Of a DNA stretch of 64,000 nucleotides, positions 46,262 through 58,174 are shown one piece after another (the first letter of the stretch is position 1; every line of letters starts with the position of its first letter). The DNA lies in contig JAJVDF010000163.1 of assembly GCA_022410635.1 (NCBI GenBank), positions 671,422 through 735,421 on the forward strand, given 5' to 3'. Source of the stretch: Tretioscincus oriximinensis. Taxonomy: Eukaryota; Chordata; Lepidosauria; Squamata; Gymnophthalmidae. The translations under genes and the position numbers were made by a program. Below the pieces are notes generated by a model, which did no database searches, was not told where the DNA came from, and worked only from the letters and a program-made list of their open reading frames with translations.

Positions 46262-48564
46262 TAAAAATGGCTATTATTTATTTATTTATACTTATACCTC
46301 GCTCTATACCCGAAGGTCTCAGGGCGGCCAAAACAGTAAAACATCACTACAAAATTAAAACAGTATAAAACAATATTTAAAAGTAGGGACAGAGATGACA
46401 TTTCTTCAGCCAAAGGCCAGGTGGAAGAGACGCGTCTTCAAGGACCTTCTAAAAGAATACAACGATGATGACAGACGCACCTCGAAGGGGAGACGATTCC
46501 AAAGATTGGGGGCCACCACCGAGAAGGCCCTACCCCAGATTCCCACTCCACTGGCTGTTGAAAGGGGTGGTACAACCAGGAGGGCCCCCCCTGCAGATCT
46601 TAAGGGACGGGCAGGTTGGTATGGGAGAAGGCCTTCCTTTAGATATTTGGGGCCCAAGTTATGTAGGGCTTTATAAGTTAAAGTCAGCACCTTGAATTGG
46701 GCTCGGTAGGGGATGGGCAGCCAATGCAGCTCTTCCAAGACCGGTGTGATGTGTGTCCGGCCAGCTGTCCCTGTCAGCAGTCTAGCGGCTGCATTCTGCA
46801 AAAGCTGCAGCTTCCGAACCGTTTTCAAGGGCAGCCCCATATAGAGCGCATTACAATAGTCCAGTCTGGAAGTTACCAGAGCATGGATTACTGTGGTTAG
46901 ATCATCCCTGTTCAGAAGTGGCCGTAACTGGCGAACCAGACGTAACTGGAAGGAGGCACTCCTGGCCGCTGCCTCCACCTGATTTTCAAGTGTCAGTGCA
47001 GAGTCCAGAAGCACCCCAAGATTTCGCACCCGTCCCTTATAGGGTAATTCTACCCCACCAAGGACAGGGCGCCTCCCCACTTCACGAACTCGGGATGCCC
47101 CAACACACAGCACCTCCATCTTGCCTGGATTCAGCTTCAATTTATTGGCCCCCATCCANCCCATCACTGCCTCCAGGCACCTGTCAAGCACTTCAACTGC
47201 CTTTCCTGATTCAGATGGAACAGAGAGATAGAGCTGAGTGTCACCTGCGTATTGATGACACTTTACTCCAAATCTCCTGATGGCCTCTCCCAGCGGCTTC
47301 ATATAGATGTTGAACAGCATGGGGGAGAGGATCGACCCCTGAGGAACCCCACAAGTGAGCTCCCAGGGTGTTGAGCAGGACTCCCCCACCAACACTCTCT
47401 GGAAGCCTTGGAGATAGGAACAGAACCACTGCAATGCAGTGCCACCAACTCCTAAGTTCTGTAGCCTCTGCAGGAGGACCCCATGGTCAATGGTATCAAA
47501 AGCCGCTGAGAGGTCCAGGAGAACCAACTGGGTCGCATTGCTCCCATCCATCTCCCGGAGGACGTCATCAACCAGGGCGACCAAGGCAGTTTCTGTGCCA
47601 TGACTAGGCCTGAAGCCAGATTGAAATGGGTCTAGATAATCCGCTTCTTCCAAGCATGCCTGCAGCTGAACAGCCACAGCCCTCTCCAGAACCTTGCCCA
47701 GGAAGGGTATGTTGGCCACCGGGCGGACGTTGTTTAACTCTTCTGGGTCCAGGGAAGGCTTCTTAAGGAGAGGGCACACCACCGCCTCTTTAAGAGCTGG
47801 TGGGACCCCCGCATCCCTCAAGGAAGCGTCCACCACTCCCTGGACCCACCCAGTCATACCCTGCTGACTTGCTTTTATCAGCCAGGAGGGGCCAGGATCC
47901 AGAGAGCATGACGTTGGCCGAACCCCAACAAACAGCTTGTCCACATCAACAGGCCGCAATAATTGAAACGGATCCAAGATAACTGGACCAGACGGTTCTC
48001 TGGACACCTCCTCTGGGCTATTCACAAGTGTGGCATCTAATCTCTCACCAATCTGAGCGACTCTGTTCTCAAAGTGCCTTGCAAATTTGTCACAGAGCTA
48101 TTGGATGGCCTTTGCCCTTGCTGTCCTGGGCTAGATCTTATCAGGCCATCCACCCCTCAAAAGAGCTCTGCTGGACGGCTACTTGAGGACGCAATGGTAA
48201 CAGAGAAATAATTCCTTTTCGCTGCTGCCACCACCGCCACCTGGTAGGCACGATAATGTGCTCTAACCTGTGTTCGGTCAGACTCTTGTTGGGATTTGTG
48301 CCACCTGCGCTCCAGCCGTCGGCCTTCCTGTTTCATCACCCTTAACTCCCCAGAATACCAGGGGGCTCTACGGGCTCCACAGATATGCCGAGGGCACTTG
48401 GGAGCGATCGTGTCGATAGCCCGGGTCAACTCCCGATTCCAGAGAGAGACCAGAGCCTCGACAGGAGCGCCATCCATGCCAACCGGGAAATCCCCCAGAG
48501 CATTCAGGAATTGCCCAGATTCCATAAGTCTCCGAGGGCGGATCATCTGAATATTATATTGCAC
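46262..48564 (-). mobile_element. L2-like LINE, 5'-truncated ORF2 with damaged YADD box
   Basis: A 539-codon open frame (48025 down to 46406) carries non-LTR reverse transcriptase motifs in order: KPSLDPEELNNVRPVANIPF; LDPFQSGFRPSHGTETALVA; LVLLDLSAAFDTIDHGVLLQ; CGVPQGSILSPMLFNIYMKP; then HQYAGDTQLYLS, where the usual A-D-D is A-G-D; and the thumb and C-terminal text ALVTSRLDYCNALYMGLPLK and LQLLQNAAARLLTG, typical of L2-clade LINEs. A further open segment (48564-48157) holds the region between endonuclease and reverse transcriptase (SLWNRELTRAIDTIAP, APWYSGELR). The endonuclease is missing. The 3' end carries the GACCTTCGGGTATAGAGCGA tail and (AAAT)n. It is inactive: truncated and with one catalytic Asp replaced. 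Confidence 0.92.
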
Positions 48565-49480
48565 TTACTTCCATATCATGTAAATTAATGAACAGAAGAT
48601 TCAATAGATCACTGATTCTCGTACCAGTTTTCCAATTTGTTCCTTGAAGAGATCTTGTCATCTTGCCTGTGCTCAGATACGGGGCAAGTCTAACTCTAGT
48701 TATTTTAAGCAAACTACCTTCAGCATTTCTATTCTGTATTTTAAGCAGTTTCCACATCCAGCAGATACAATAAATAGTATCTACATAATATGGAAACCAA
48801 AGCTTTTGAGCCTCTCTTTCTACTTGTAGAGAAAGATGCATAATTAAAATCAATTAATTCTAGTACACATTTTGGGCAGGTTCCTTTTGGGACTACAATT
48901 CCCATGATTCTTAGCTGTGAAGATGTGTTTTGATCAATTATATAAGTCAGCAATGCTTCAGCCATTTTAGTTTCTACTTTGAATAAAACTATTATTGTAA
49001 TGCATATGCAGGCATTTGGTAAAAAGCAAACCATGCCGTTTCAATCTTGGATTTCTTATCGTAATATGTGCTGCTTGATTATGCAGATATAGGCATTTAC
49101 AAGGATATACTCTGTTTCCAGAGCAGTCTGTCGATAACCAGTGCGGCTGTTTATACGCTGAAGACAGTGAGGGCCTGGCTGTGACTTTGGAGACAATTAG
49201 ATATTGCAATTCGGAAACAGATATTCACGCTCTCAAACAAGCCTAACATCAGAGATATTCTCCTTGGGTTGGAGTGACATGGTTATGCTTACATCATGCA
49301 TTGTTGTAATATGATTTACTTGTTCTATTATTCTGTTTTAAGAAAAACGGTGGCTGGAGAAAGGACGTGTTAGTCAAGTTGTCCTGAGAGACTTAGCTTC
49401 TCTCCTCTCCATCTCAGCTGAATTCAGATGAGGTTGTTTTCATTGCACTTCACTTAGCCAAGGCAGCCATTGGTACTTGC

Positions 49481-49873
49481 AGCTAAGGTAGGCTGACCAG
49501 ATGACCCCTTTTGGAGGGGAGACCTGTTTGGAGGTGTCTACCCCGCCTCCTGGGGGACCCATTTCCCTGGTTTTTGCTGAGGGGAAAATTAAAACAAAAT
49601 TCAATGCACCAACACCAGGGGGCTTTGGCATCTGGTGCCAGCTCCTGAAGGAACCCTCTCCTCAGTAAAAAAAATATATGCAAATTTCTGATGCACTCCA
49701 AAAATTGTCACACTTTAAAAAAATTCTCACATGCTTCACAGATTTCTCAGGTGGGAATTTCAGAGGGGAATGCATGTTGGTGGGTGATTTGCATATTCAT
49801 GAACTTGCAAATTAGCATGAATATTAATTACCTTGGTTTGGGCCTCAAAAAATCTGGTCAGTCTAAGCTAAGG
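49481..49873 (+). mobile_element. hAT-type MITE with perfect 8-bp target duplication
   Basis: The element spans 49489-49865 (377 bp). Terminal inverted repeats are TAGGCTGACCAGAT and, read inward from the right, TAGACTGACCAGAT (13 of 14 identical). AGCTAAGG directly flanks both sides (49481-49488 and 49866-49873). An 8-bp duplication plus short TIR is the hAT signature. There is no coding capacity. It lies just 69 bp beyond the donor of the NUP93 start-codon exon. Confidence 0.92.
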
Positions 49874-49940
49874 GTTTCACCATGGTATACAAAAAACTAG
49901 TATATAGATCTGCTGCAGCTTCATATAAGCCAAGAACTTA

Positions 49941-50150
<210 letters not shown>

Positions 50151-50244
50151 CTAGGAGAAATAGGCAGAAAGGATGCTCAGAAGAAGGGAAAGGAACAAAT
50201 CATTCTACAAAAAACAACAAAAAGATCAGCAGGCCTCCTTTTCT

Positions 50245-50327
50245 GGTGGGCCTCTGTGTGACACAGAATGCTGGACTCGATGGGCTGTGGCCTGATCCAG
50301 TATGGCTCTTCTTATGTTCTTATGTTA
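50245..50327 (+). mobile_element. CR1-like 3' terminus
   Basis: GTGGGCCTCTGTGTGACACA through CTCTTCTTATGTTCTTATG is nearly identical to 5262-5345, suggesting a recent short insertion about 95 bp upstream of exon 2. Confidence 0.85.
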
Positions 50328-50336
50328 TAAGATCAG

Positions 50337-50681
50337 AAGAAGAAGAAGGAGAAGGAAGAGAAGAAAGAGAAGGAGGAGGACGAGCAGTAGTAGTAGTAGT
50401 AGTGGATTTTTATATACCACTTTTCTCACACAAAAGAAAGCGGCTTACAAGGGTATTTTTCAGCCAAAGGCTTACATTCTAACTTTCCCACCACACTGTT
50501 GTGNTTCCCATTTATCTAGTCACAGTCTGTTGCAATTTTTTGCAATTCTTGCTTTCAAACAGCTGGGTTGGCTAGAGCTGCAGGCTAGTAGAAGGTGCTC
50601 ACCCCTCTCCACATCCAACACAGGCCGAAACCCCATCTCTCTGATGAAAGAACAGCACCTAACCAACTGAACCATTCGTGC
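50337..50681 (-). mobile_element. SINE family 2 with AGA/AGT microsatellite tail
   Basis: A purine (AGAAGAAGAAGG) and (AGT)n tail at 50337-50403, then TTTTTATATACCACTTTTCT, AAAGCGGCTTACAAGGGTAT and a head near CCATTCGTGC at 50680. Confidence 0.8.
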
Positions 50682-50689
50682 TTGAGCCA

Positions 50690-50930
50690 TTATACCCCAC
50701 TTTTCCCACCCAAAGAGACTCAAAGCAACTTTCAAGCTTTATTTTTTGCATAAATGATTACGTTACATTCTATCTTCCCCACCAAGCTGTGATGGTTCCC
50801 ATTTATCTAATCAAAATTTCTTGCTTTCAAATAGCTGGGTTGGATGACACTGAGGTCATTAGAAGGTGTTCACTCCTCTCCTCGGCTGATACATAGTTTC
50901 GAACTCGGTATCGCTGCTGAAACACCAGGC
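50690..50930 (-). mobile_element. SINE family 2, second tandem copy
   Basis: TATACCCCACTTTTCCCACC, AATAGCTGGGTTGGATGACA and AGAAGGTGTTCACTCCTCTC; directly follows the copy at 50337-50681. Confidence 0.75.
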
Positions 50931-51285
50931 CTTGTGAGGAGATGACGAAATCCAAGTCTAGCTGAATCCGCATCACCAGGAAAGCAATATAATAATCACA
51001 TGATGATCGGTTAAAAGAAATTTTTCAACGCAAATTTTCTCGAAACAGAACCTAAACTGTCTTGAACGTGGCTAGAGAATCAGCATGTATATCAACTGCT
51101 AACAGCATCCAACTGTTAAATATGGCAAATGTTGAAAAGCATGATGGCACAATAAAAATATTGTTCTCAAATACATACATTTATTTTAGAGATCTCAGCT
51201 AAACTTCAGACATCTCTGTGAACAGGATTCTAACTGCTTTGACATTCTTTTATTTAATCTAATCTATGAATCTACCTGTCACTCC

Positions 51286-51560
51286 ATTTTTCCTCTCTAT
51301 CTTTATTTCTATTTCTCTTTCACTTTCTTTGTTTCTCTCTCTTTCACTTCATATTTCTTTCTCTTTTTGTGTTTCATTTTCATTGTCTTTTGTACCCTCT
51401 TTCTCTCTCGTTTTCTATCATTGTTGTTCTTTGTTCTCTCTTTCTTTTTTCTCTCTCTTTGCTTTTCTCTTTCTCCTCTTTCTTGGCCTTTATCTCTTTT
51501 TGTCTCTCTTTTTCTGTCTTTAATTCTTTCTCTTTGTTGCATCACTTTCTTAATATTAAC
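51286..51560. repeat. TTTCTC-type pyrimidine tract
   Basis: About 270 bp of T/C-rich sequence. It yields several long low-complexity frames, none a gene. Confidence 0.9.
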
Positions 51561-51796
51561 TTTCGATTTTTTTCCTNTTACTGAGCAATTACAACCATGT
51601 TAGTCCCAAAGTACCTTATATGGTAGATCAATAATTCCCAAACTTCTTCAGTCATGGAATCTTTTCATAGAGAAAAACAGAGAAACTGTTTCTTGTTGTT
51701 TATAATGTCTTTTGGCATGGAAAGTTGGTTTTGCAATTGTTGAAATGAAAAAAAAAACTTTGATGACAAACATTTTTAAATCCTTTAATCCAGTTG

Positions 51797-52095
51797 GCCA
51801 AATGCCGGCCTTTCATCCGAGAGATGGGGTTTCGAGGCCCTATGTGAGACGTGGTGAAACCCTTCTACTAGCCTGCAGTTCTAGCCAACTCAACTATTTG
51901 AAAGCACGAATTGCAGGAAATTGCAATGAACTACGACTGGATAAATGGGAACCAGTACAGCATGGTGGGGAAGATAGAAGGCAAGCCTTTGGGCAAAACA
52001 TAACCTTGTAAGGCACTAAGTCCCTTCAGGTGAGAAAAGCAGAGTATAAAAACCCAATACTTCTTCTTCTACTACTACTACTACTACTACTTTAC
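51797..52095 (+). mobile_element. SINE family 2 with CTT/CTA tail
   Basis: GATGGGGTTTCGAGGCCCTA (box-B-like), TAGCCTGCAGTTCTAGCCAA, TAAAAACCCAATACTTCTTC then (CTA)n at 52072-52090. Confidence 0.8.
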
Positions 52096-52178
52096 TTATT
52101 AGTCTTTATGAGGTGCCCTTGCTAGAAATTATAATATGTATTGATGCCATAATAAATGTGATGAACTCTTTGGATAAA

Positions 52179-52345
52179 TTCACACTAAGCCTTATTCTGG
52201 GATGTATCTAGGAATAGGAATCCGCCATCGACAACCAGGTGTAGACTGTGGCAGGCCATGAATGGAGCCTGCCATAGTCTACAGTGGCATATGGATGGCT
52301 AAGACGTATTCTGTGATATAGCCCAGAATAAGGGTTAATGCGAAC
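52179..52345. mobile_element. Foldback MITE, near complete
   Basis: The outer arms TTCACACTAAGCCTTATTCT and, from the right, TTCGCATTAACCCTTATTCT are inverted copies. An inner stem pairs GTAGACTGTGGCAGGCC with GCCTGCCATAGTCTAC around a short loop. Same family as 58537-58690. Confidence 0.75.
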
Positions 52346-53149
52346 TTATTCTTTGTTCACCACTATTTGCAAAAATATCAACCTTGCTTGTGCTCTACAG
52401 TCTAATACACCTTTCCTTTCCCTCTTTCCCTCCCTCCCTTTCTACCATCTGTTTCACAGCTTTTTCTAAATAACTTTAACCCCTTAGAATCTGAAGGAGT
52501 TATTTAGGCTTTTAAAGATTTTTTAAATGCATCCTGAAACAAGATAGTGTAAGCTAACAATGAGTCAATTACGATAAAATATTGGCAATGGTCAACATCC
52601 CATAACAATGTAATTGCTAGACTCTCGAAGATAAAATTCCTGGACATTTTTTTACAAGCTGCTTTAATGCTTGCAGCCCCATATTATGATGTATCTTGAA
52701 TATTCGCAGAGAGTGTGAGCAGATATGTCGCTTCATCTCTTTACACAAAAATGGCGTAGCCAGCATTTTACGCCAACCAAGCGGACATCATTAATTACAG
52801 ACATCACATACATATTCCATCCTCTAAATCATGGGAACAATTGAGAATCCTGCCTACATCCGACCTGCAAACATAGCCAAATCCCACCCAACAGCCCCAT
52901 CACTGCAGCAAAAAATTGCAGATTTTGCATTTTCAGCAAAAGCAACAACCTCAAATCACAGATTATGTGCAACCTATTCTCCCTGGGGCATAACCCAGTA
53001 TCCAAGTTTAAATCTCTAGGAATTATGTATTCTTCAGTTGAGCAAGAAAGGTTCCTGAGTAGGGAATCATTAGGTACCATCAGTGTATTATTTTAGATGT
53101 TTCTTTGAAGACGTACTTCTTTCACCTGCCATTTTATTTCCCACCTTCA

Positions 53150-53330
53150 GATACTGTTATAATGTTGTATTTTGCTTTTATGGTCCGCCTCCCTGAGATC
53201 TTCATGTATAGCGTGGAGTATAAGAATAAATAAATAGATAAATAAATAAGATTTGGAAAACTTAAATTGAAAGTACCTATTTATTTATTTGTGCTCCGCT
53301 TTACATTTATATTACATTGTACTGGACGTG
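53150..53330. mobile_element. L2-like tails, opposite orientations
   Basis: GTCCGCCTCCCTGAGATCTT with (AAATA)n on the plus strand (53150-53255) and TATTTATTTATTTGTGCTCC on the minus strand (53277-53310). Confidence 0.55.
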
Positions 53331-53594
53331 TGATATTGTGTGATATATTACATTGAAACTAAAAGTATATATACTGACAAACCTTAAGAGACCTTATAAT
53401 CTTCTCAAGGTTGAAAAAAGCTGTATTAATTCTACTTTACTACATTTTGTGCCATGTAAGATAGATACATTGGCTCATAAATTATGTATAAAATCAGGGA
53501 GAATGGCAAGAGTCAGACACATACTTTTAATCCAACTTCAGTCCCGAAGAAATGGATTAAAATGAGAAAACTGATTTCGTGCAGTTCTTCAGAT

Positions 53595-53768
53595 CTTATT
53601 ATTATTATCATCATTATCATCATCATATTATATTATTATTATATTATTATTATTATTATATTATAATTATATTATATTATTATATTATATTATTATATTA
53701 TATTATTATTATATTAATTATATTATATTATATAATATTATATTATATTATAATTATTATTATTACAT
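53595..53768. repeat. (ATT)n-derived AT repeat
   Basis: About 170 bp of ATT/ATATT units, interrupted, with an (AT)n run nearby at 53820-53834. Confidence 0.95.
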
Positions 53769-53893
53769 TCATAGCTGACCTTTCATCCATCCAGAAAGAT
53801 TATTTATGGGGAAAGGAGAATATATATATATATATGGATTAATGTCACTCCAGGCCATTAATACCTTTGTCTCTACAGAAATGACTTTGCGTA

Positions 53894-54161
53894 CTATTTA
53901 TTTATTTATTTATTTATTTATTTGTATTTATATCCCGCCCTATACACGAAGGTCTCAGGGCGGCCAGCCATAGGGTGGTGTACATAGCTTTTGTTGCTTT
54001 CTCCACAACAAACACCCTGTGGAGTAGGTGGGGCTGAGAGAGTTCAAAGAACAGTGACTGGCCCAAGGTCACCCAGCTGGCTTCATGGAGGAGTGGGGAA
54101 TTGAACCAAGAGACTGCCAGATACGAGTCCAACACTCTAACCACTACACCAAACTGGCTCG
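53894..54161 (-). mobile_element. SINE family 1, full length with (TTTA)n
   Basis: (ATTT)n then TATCCCGCCCTATACACGAA and AGGTCTCAGGGCGGCCAGCC (LINE-derived tail), body CACCCTGTGGAGTAGGTGGG, B box on the minus strand from GAATTGAACC, and head CCACTACACCAAACTGGCTC at 54142-54160. Confidence 0.88.
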
Positions 54162-55204
54162 AACAGTTAATCCTAAAATATTTAATCCTAAAATAACTAC
54201 TCTAAGAATGCATACATTTTTAGAAAAGTTGTTTATGAAAAGGTGGTTCAAATCCAGACTCCACTAAAAGCAAGAGGGGGAGGGGAAGAGTTTTGATTAA
54301 TTCAATCTCTAGTCAAAAATTCTTTCCAGTTGATTAGAAAGGGGTGGCACTGCGCTTTAGTTCTAATTTTCTGTTTCTCTAGAGTGTTTCATCTGAATTA
54401 AATTGTTAAGGTGGTACCCGTAAAAGATTTTTGCAATTTGTGGCATCAGAAAGATATAAAAAATAAGGAGATTACAGATTAGGTTTGTAAAAGACTTCAG
54501 GAATTTTCAGGGCTATGTCTCCTACTATTTGTAGAAGTCTTCCAAAAGTAAATACAGAGACTGTTTCTTCACCTTTTGTTACAAAAAACAGACATGATAC
54601 ATTCTGGTCTAATACTTTGCAAAAATGTTTTAAGAGACATATTAGGCCTGTGCTCCCCACCGGGGGAGGGGGGGGAAGAGTGTAAGGGAGGCAACTTGAG
54701 AATGAGTTATTAACAGTGATTTTTTTGCATTTCATACGGTTCTAGGAGTGTCTTATTTAGACTTCCACCACGTGAATAGGTGTTCACTTTTTGAATAATA
54801 AGAATTATATGTCACATGTGTATGTCAGGATTTTAGCAAACCTTTGCTGTAACATGGCATTAGACATCTTGCACCCTCACTGTAGTTAATCCCCTGCTGA
54901 ATCCAACAAAAGCTTAAAAAGTTTGATTGCTAAAAAAGCAAAATATGCAAGTTAATAAAACCAACTATCACAAGAAAGTAAACAAGAACGGGAATACAGG
55001 TACACTCATAAATCTGAGACCATTGACAGGGGATGGAATAGGTATCTTTTTTTTAATACTTTAGCCTCTTGACAGATCCATTCTGCTTCTCTTTAAATTG
55101 CAACACTCGTTTTTACATTACACATCCTTCCCCTAGAAATCTTAATGACTCCCCAACATATTGTATATAACTCTGTATTTCTATTGTATTTGTGTTCAAT
55201 AATC

Positions 55205-55570
55205 CATGCTCTGTTAACTTCAAGATGGGACTATTGTAATGGACTCTATTTGGGACTGCCTTTGAAAAATACTCAGAAGCTGCAGTTGGTGCAGAACGCA
55301 GCCGCTAAACAGCTGACCGGAATGACTGTCTTGAAAGAGCTGCACTGGCTGCTAGTTTGCTACCGAGACCAATTCAACGTATTAACTCCAACCTATAAAG
55401 CCCTAAATAATTTGGGTCCCAAATATCTAAAGGAAGGCCTTCTCCCTTGCCCAGCTGCCTGTGCCTTAAGATCTGAAGAAGGCCCTCCTGACTTTGCCAC
55501 CCTGCTCAGTAGCAAAGAGAGTGGGAACCCAGGACAGGATGGTAAAGAACTGTAAAAAAATAAATAAAAT
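55205..55570 (+). mobile_element. L2-like LINE ORF2 3' fragment
   Basis: The frame reads LLTSRWDYCNGLYLGLPLKN, QKLQLVQNAAAKQLTGM, then LKELHWLLVCYRDQFNVLTP and KALNNLGPKYLKEGLLP, collinear with the C-terminus of the copy at 46262-48564 but lacking the segment after LTG. It ends in AAATAAAAT. Confidence 0.82.
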
Positions 55571-55639
55571 ATTGCTATTTAGGCATCCCGCTTGCTATTA
55601 TTAATATCTATAACTAGATGATTGCTCCACTGCATTTAA

Positions 55640-55685
55640 AGAACTAGACTTGTCCGTGAACGTTTTTGCTGCCTACCTTCTATCG
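55640..55685. repeat. Dispersed repeat Z fragment
   Basis: AAAGAACTAGACTTGTCCGT with TTGCTGCCTACCTTCT is a decayed Z core. Confidence 0.45.
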
Positions 55686-56984
55686 GGGTCCCACCCCTGC
55701 CAAGCCGGTGGCTGATTTATTGGGGAAACAAATGATAAGGAAATGCAGCTTTGTTGCGGTAAATCTTAATGCTTCTTAATGCTCTACTCTCCTAGTAGCC
55801 CCTCCTCTGGTCTAGCAAGACTTCTGAAGGAATTCTGGCTTCTAAATGCATCTCGTGCTCAAATGAAAACAAGCATTGTGTTCCCCAAGTTGTGAGGCTG
55901 TCTGCAGGCAGCAGAACCCAGTTCTGCCCTACCTAAAGTCAGGATGCTCCTTGCAAGAGCAAATGGGAATTAAGCTTCAAGCAAGAAAGCAGCACAGACC
56001 CTAGGTTTGGAAGCCTTGGAGAGAGCAAACCCACCTGAAAATGGCAATTTTGCATCCTGCAATGCAGTACAGGATGTCACCTCCATATCTGAACGGCTTT
56101 CCCTCTGGCAGGAATGACAGTGCACCGTTCCCAGAACAGCATCTGCTGGTAAACAGAGACTTTTGCCCTCCCACCCAGCTTAGAGACTCCTGCCAGTTTG
56201 AGAAGGAGCAGCATTGCGTCTGGTAGTAACTCACAGAGCAGCTGAGTCTGGATCGATCCAGACCACTTCCTTTCCTCATTAATGACTTTGCTGGAAAGGC
56301 AGGAGATGGACCGACTGGCCAACATGCAATGCTCCCTTTATTCAAAATGATAACACAAAAAAGCCTGTTGCAGACTCCAATTTGTTTCAAAATTTCTCAA
56401 AATTTCCCTTTGTCTTTCAATTTTTCTTTTCTAAATATTCCTTGACAGGTTACAGGTGCATCTTACATGAAATAGATGCACACACTTCAATGCATTTCAT
56501 TTCCTTTTTGAATAATATGACCATTAAAAGCTCTATTTGTATGGTACTCTTTGCATATTCTAAAGGAAGCAGTCGGACAGTGGATACAAATATTATTGAA
56601 GATCTAATCCCAAGTGCCACACAGGGACGTAGCTACCATAGGGCAAATCGGGGCAGTGTGCTAGGGTCTCCAGGGTCAGAGGGCCACAGGGGCCTGGTCG
56701 TTTGCAAAATAAAAATGTAACATTTCAGGCTTCCAGGGCCCCATTTTGTTTATTTGCCCTGAGAACCCCAAGAGTCTACCTACACCTATGTAGATGGGTC
56801 TTAACAAAGCGAAACTACCATTGGTCGAATAGTAAAAAAACAATCTTTTCCCAAAAGGAAAATTCGTATATAAACTGCCATTAAAAAGTAGGAAAGGCCG
56901 TCTTCAAACAGACCTTTTTGAAATGATTTAGAAGGAAGAAGAATTTAGAATGTCTTATTATATAAAACATTGCATAAACTGTGA

Positions 56985-57350
56985 GCGATTTGAGATGCAA
57001 TAAATGACAGGCAGAAGAGTTTGACCGCACAAGGGAAAATATTTTTCCCCTTGATCTATGGATTTTACTTCCAGAAGAGATGATCGCAGCCAGCAGCTTT
57101 AAAACAGGAGTAGTCAAGTATACAGAAGGCAAGTGTATCAATACCTACTAGGATATATGACTTGAAACTGCCTCAGGGATGGCGGAACAGCCAGTATTCC
57201 TGAACTGCCATTTAAAGAGAATCGAAAGCAGATGAAAATTTTGCCTTATTCTGCTTGAGGTGCCCAGGTGCTATTGGCAGGCCATTGTGTGAGGCAGAAG
57301 ATGACTAGATAGGCTCTGACCCCATTCAGCAGGACTCCTCTTAGGTTCTT
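56985..57350 (+). mobile_element. CR1-like ORF2 end and 3' UTR
   Basis: TTACTTCCAGAAGAGATGAT, TACCTACTAGGATATATGAC and TCAGCAGGACTCCTCTTAGG. Confidence 0.75.
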
Positions 57351-57384
57351 ACTCAAGGAAGAAGTACAAATACATTAGTGAAGA

Positions 57385-57692
57385 GGAAGAGGAAGGAGAA
57401 CTGGGTTCTTATACTTGCTTTTCTCACCTTTCAAAGAGGTTCAGAGCAGCTTACAAGGGTATTTTGCCCAAAGGTTGACATTCTAATTTCCCCACCAGGC
57501 TGTGGTGGTTCCCATGTATCTACTTGCTGTTAGTTGTAATTTCTTGTAATTCTTGCTTTCGAATAGCTGGGTTGGCTAGAGCCACAGGCTAGTGGAAGGG
57601 GCTCAGCCCTCCCCACGTCCCACACAGGGCCTCAAAACCCCACCTCCCAGGTGAGGGACCGTTTCCTTAGCGACTGAGACATTCGTGCCTGC
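57385..57692 (-). mobile_element. SINE family 2, full length
   Basis: AGAGCAGCTTACAAGGGTAT, AATAGCTGGGTTGGCTAGAG and the head GCGACTGAGACATTCGTGCC at the right end. Confidence 0.82.
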
Positions 57693-58174
57693 TTGCATTT
57701 GCAGTGGAAATAGTTCCCGGTAGTAAAGAAAATGACCTTGGACTGTTTAAACGAATGCCCAGCCCACTTTGAAGCACAGATAAAAGAATCTGCACCTCAT
57801 TTGTCCAGTGATAGCAGCGAAAGCATTACTCCTAAATAACAGATACCTTCAAAAGTTACACTGAGTATACTCACTGACATTAGAACTGTATTTGGAAATG
57901 CAGCGACCCTGTGACCAAAATATTTCAAGAGCATTCACCTTTAAAAGTGCTAAAAGCATTTCAATTAATAGTGCAAGATTCAGGACTAGGGAGATGTCAC
58001 ACATGTCTAAATATGTACAAGTAAATCTTTAAGTGCCCCAAGTGCTATAACACTATGAACAAAATCTTCACATCCCCTCATCAGAACAGAAATTCATGTT
58101 AAAATACTGAAGTTCAATGCAAAAAAAGACCCTGGATTGGAGGCAAAACTATCATAAGCACCTGTAAACCCCAC

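Noticed and set aside
51266..51603. Overlapping frames on both strands in a T/C-rich stretch
   Set aside because: Pyrimidine repeat; no conserved residues and no splice context.
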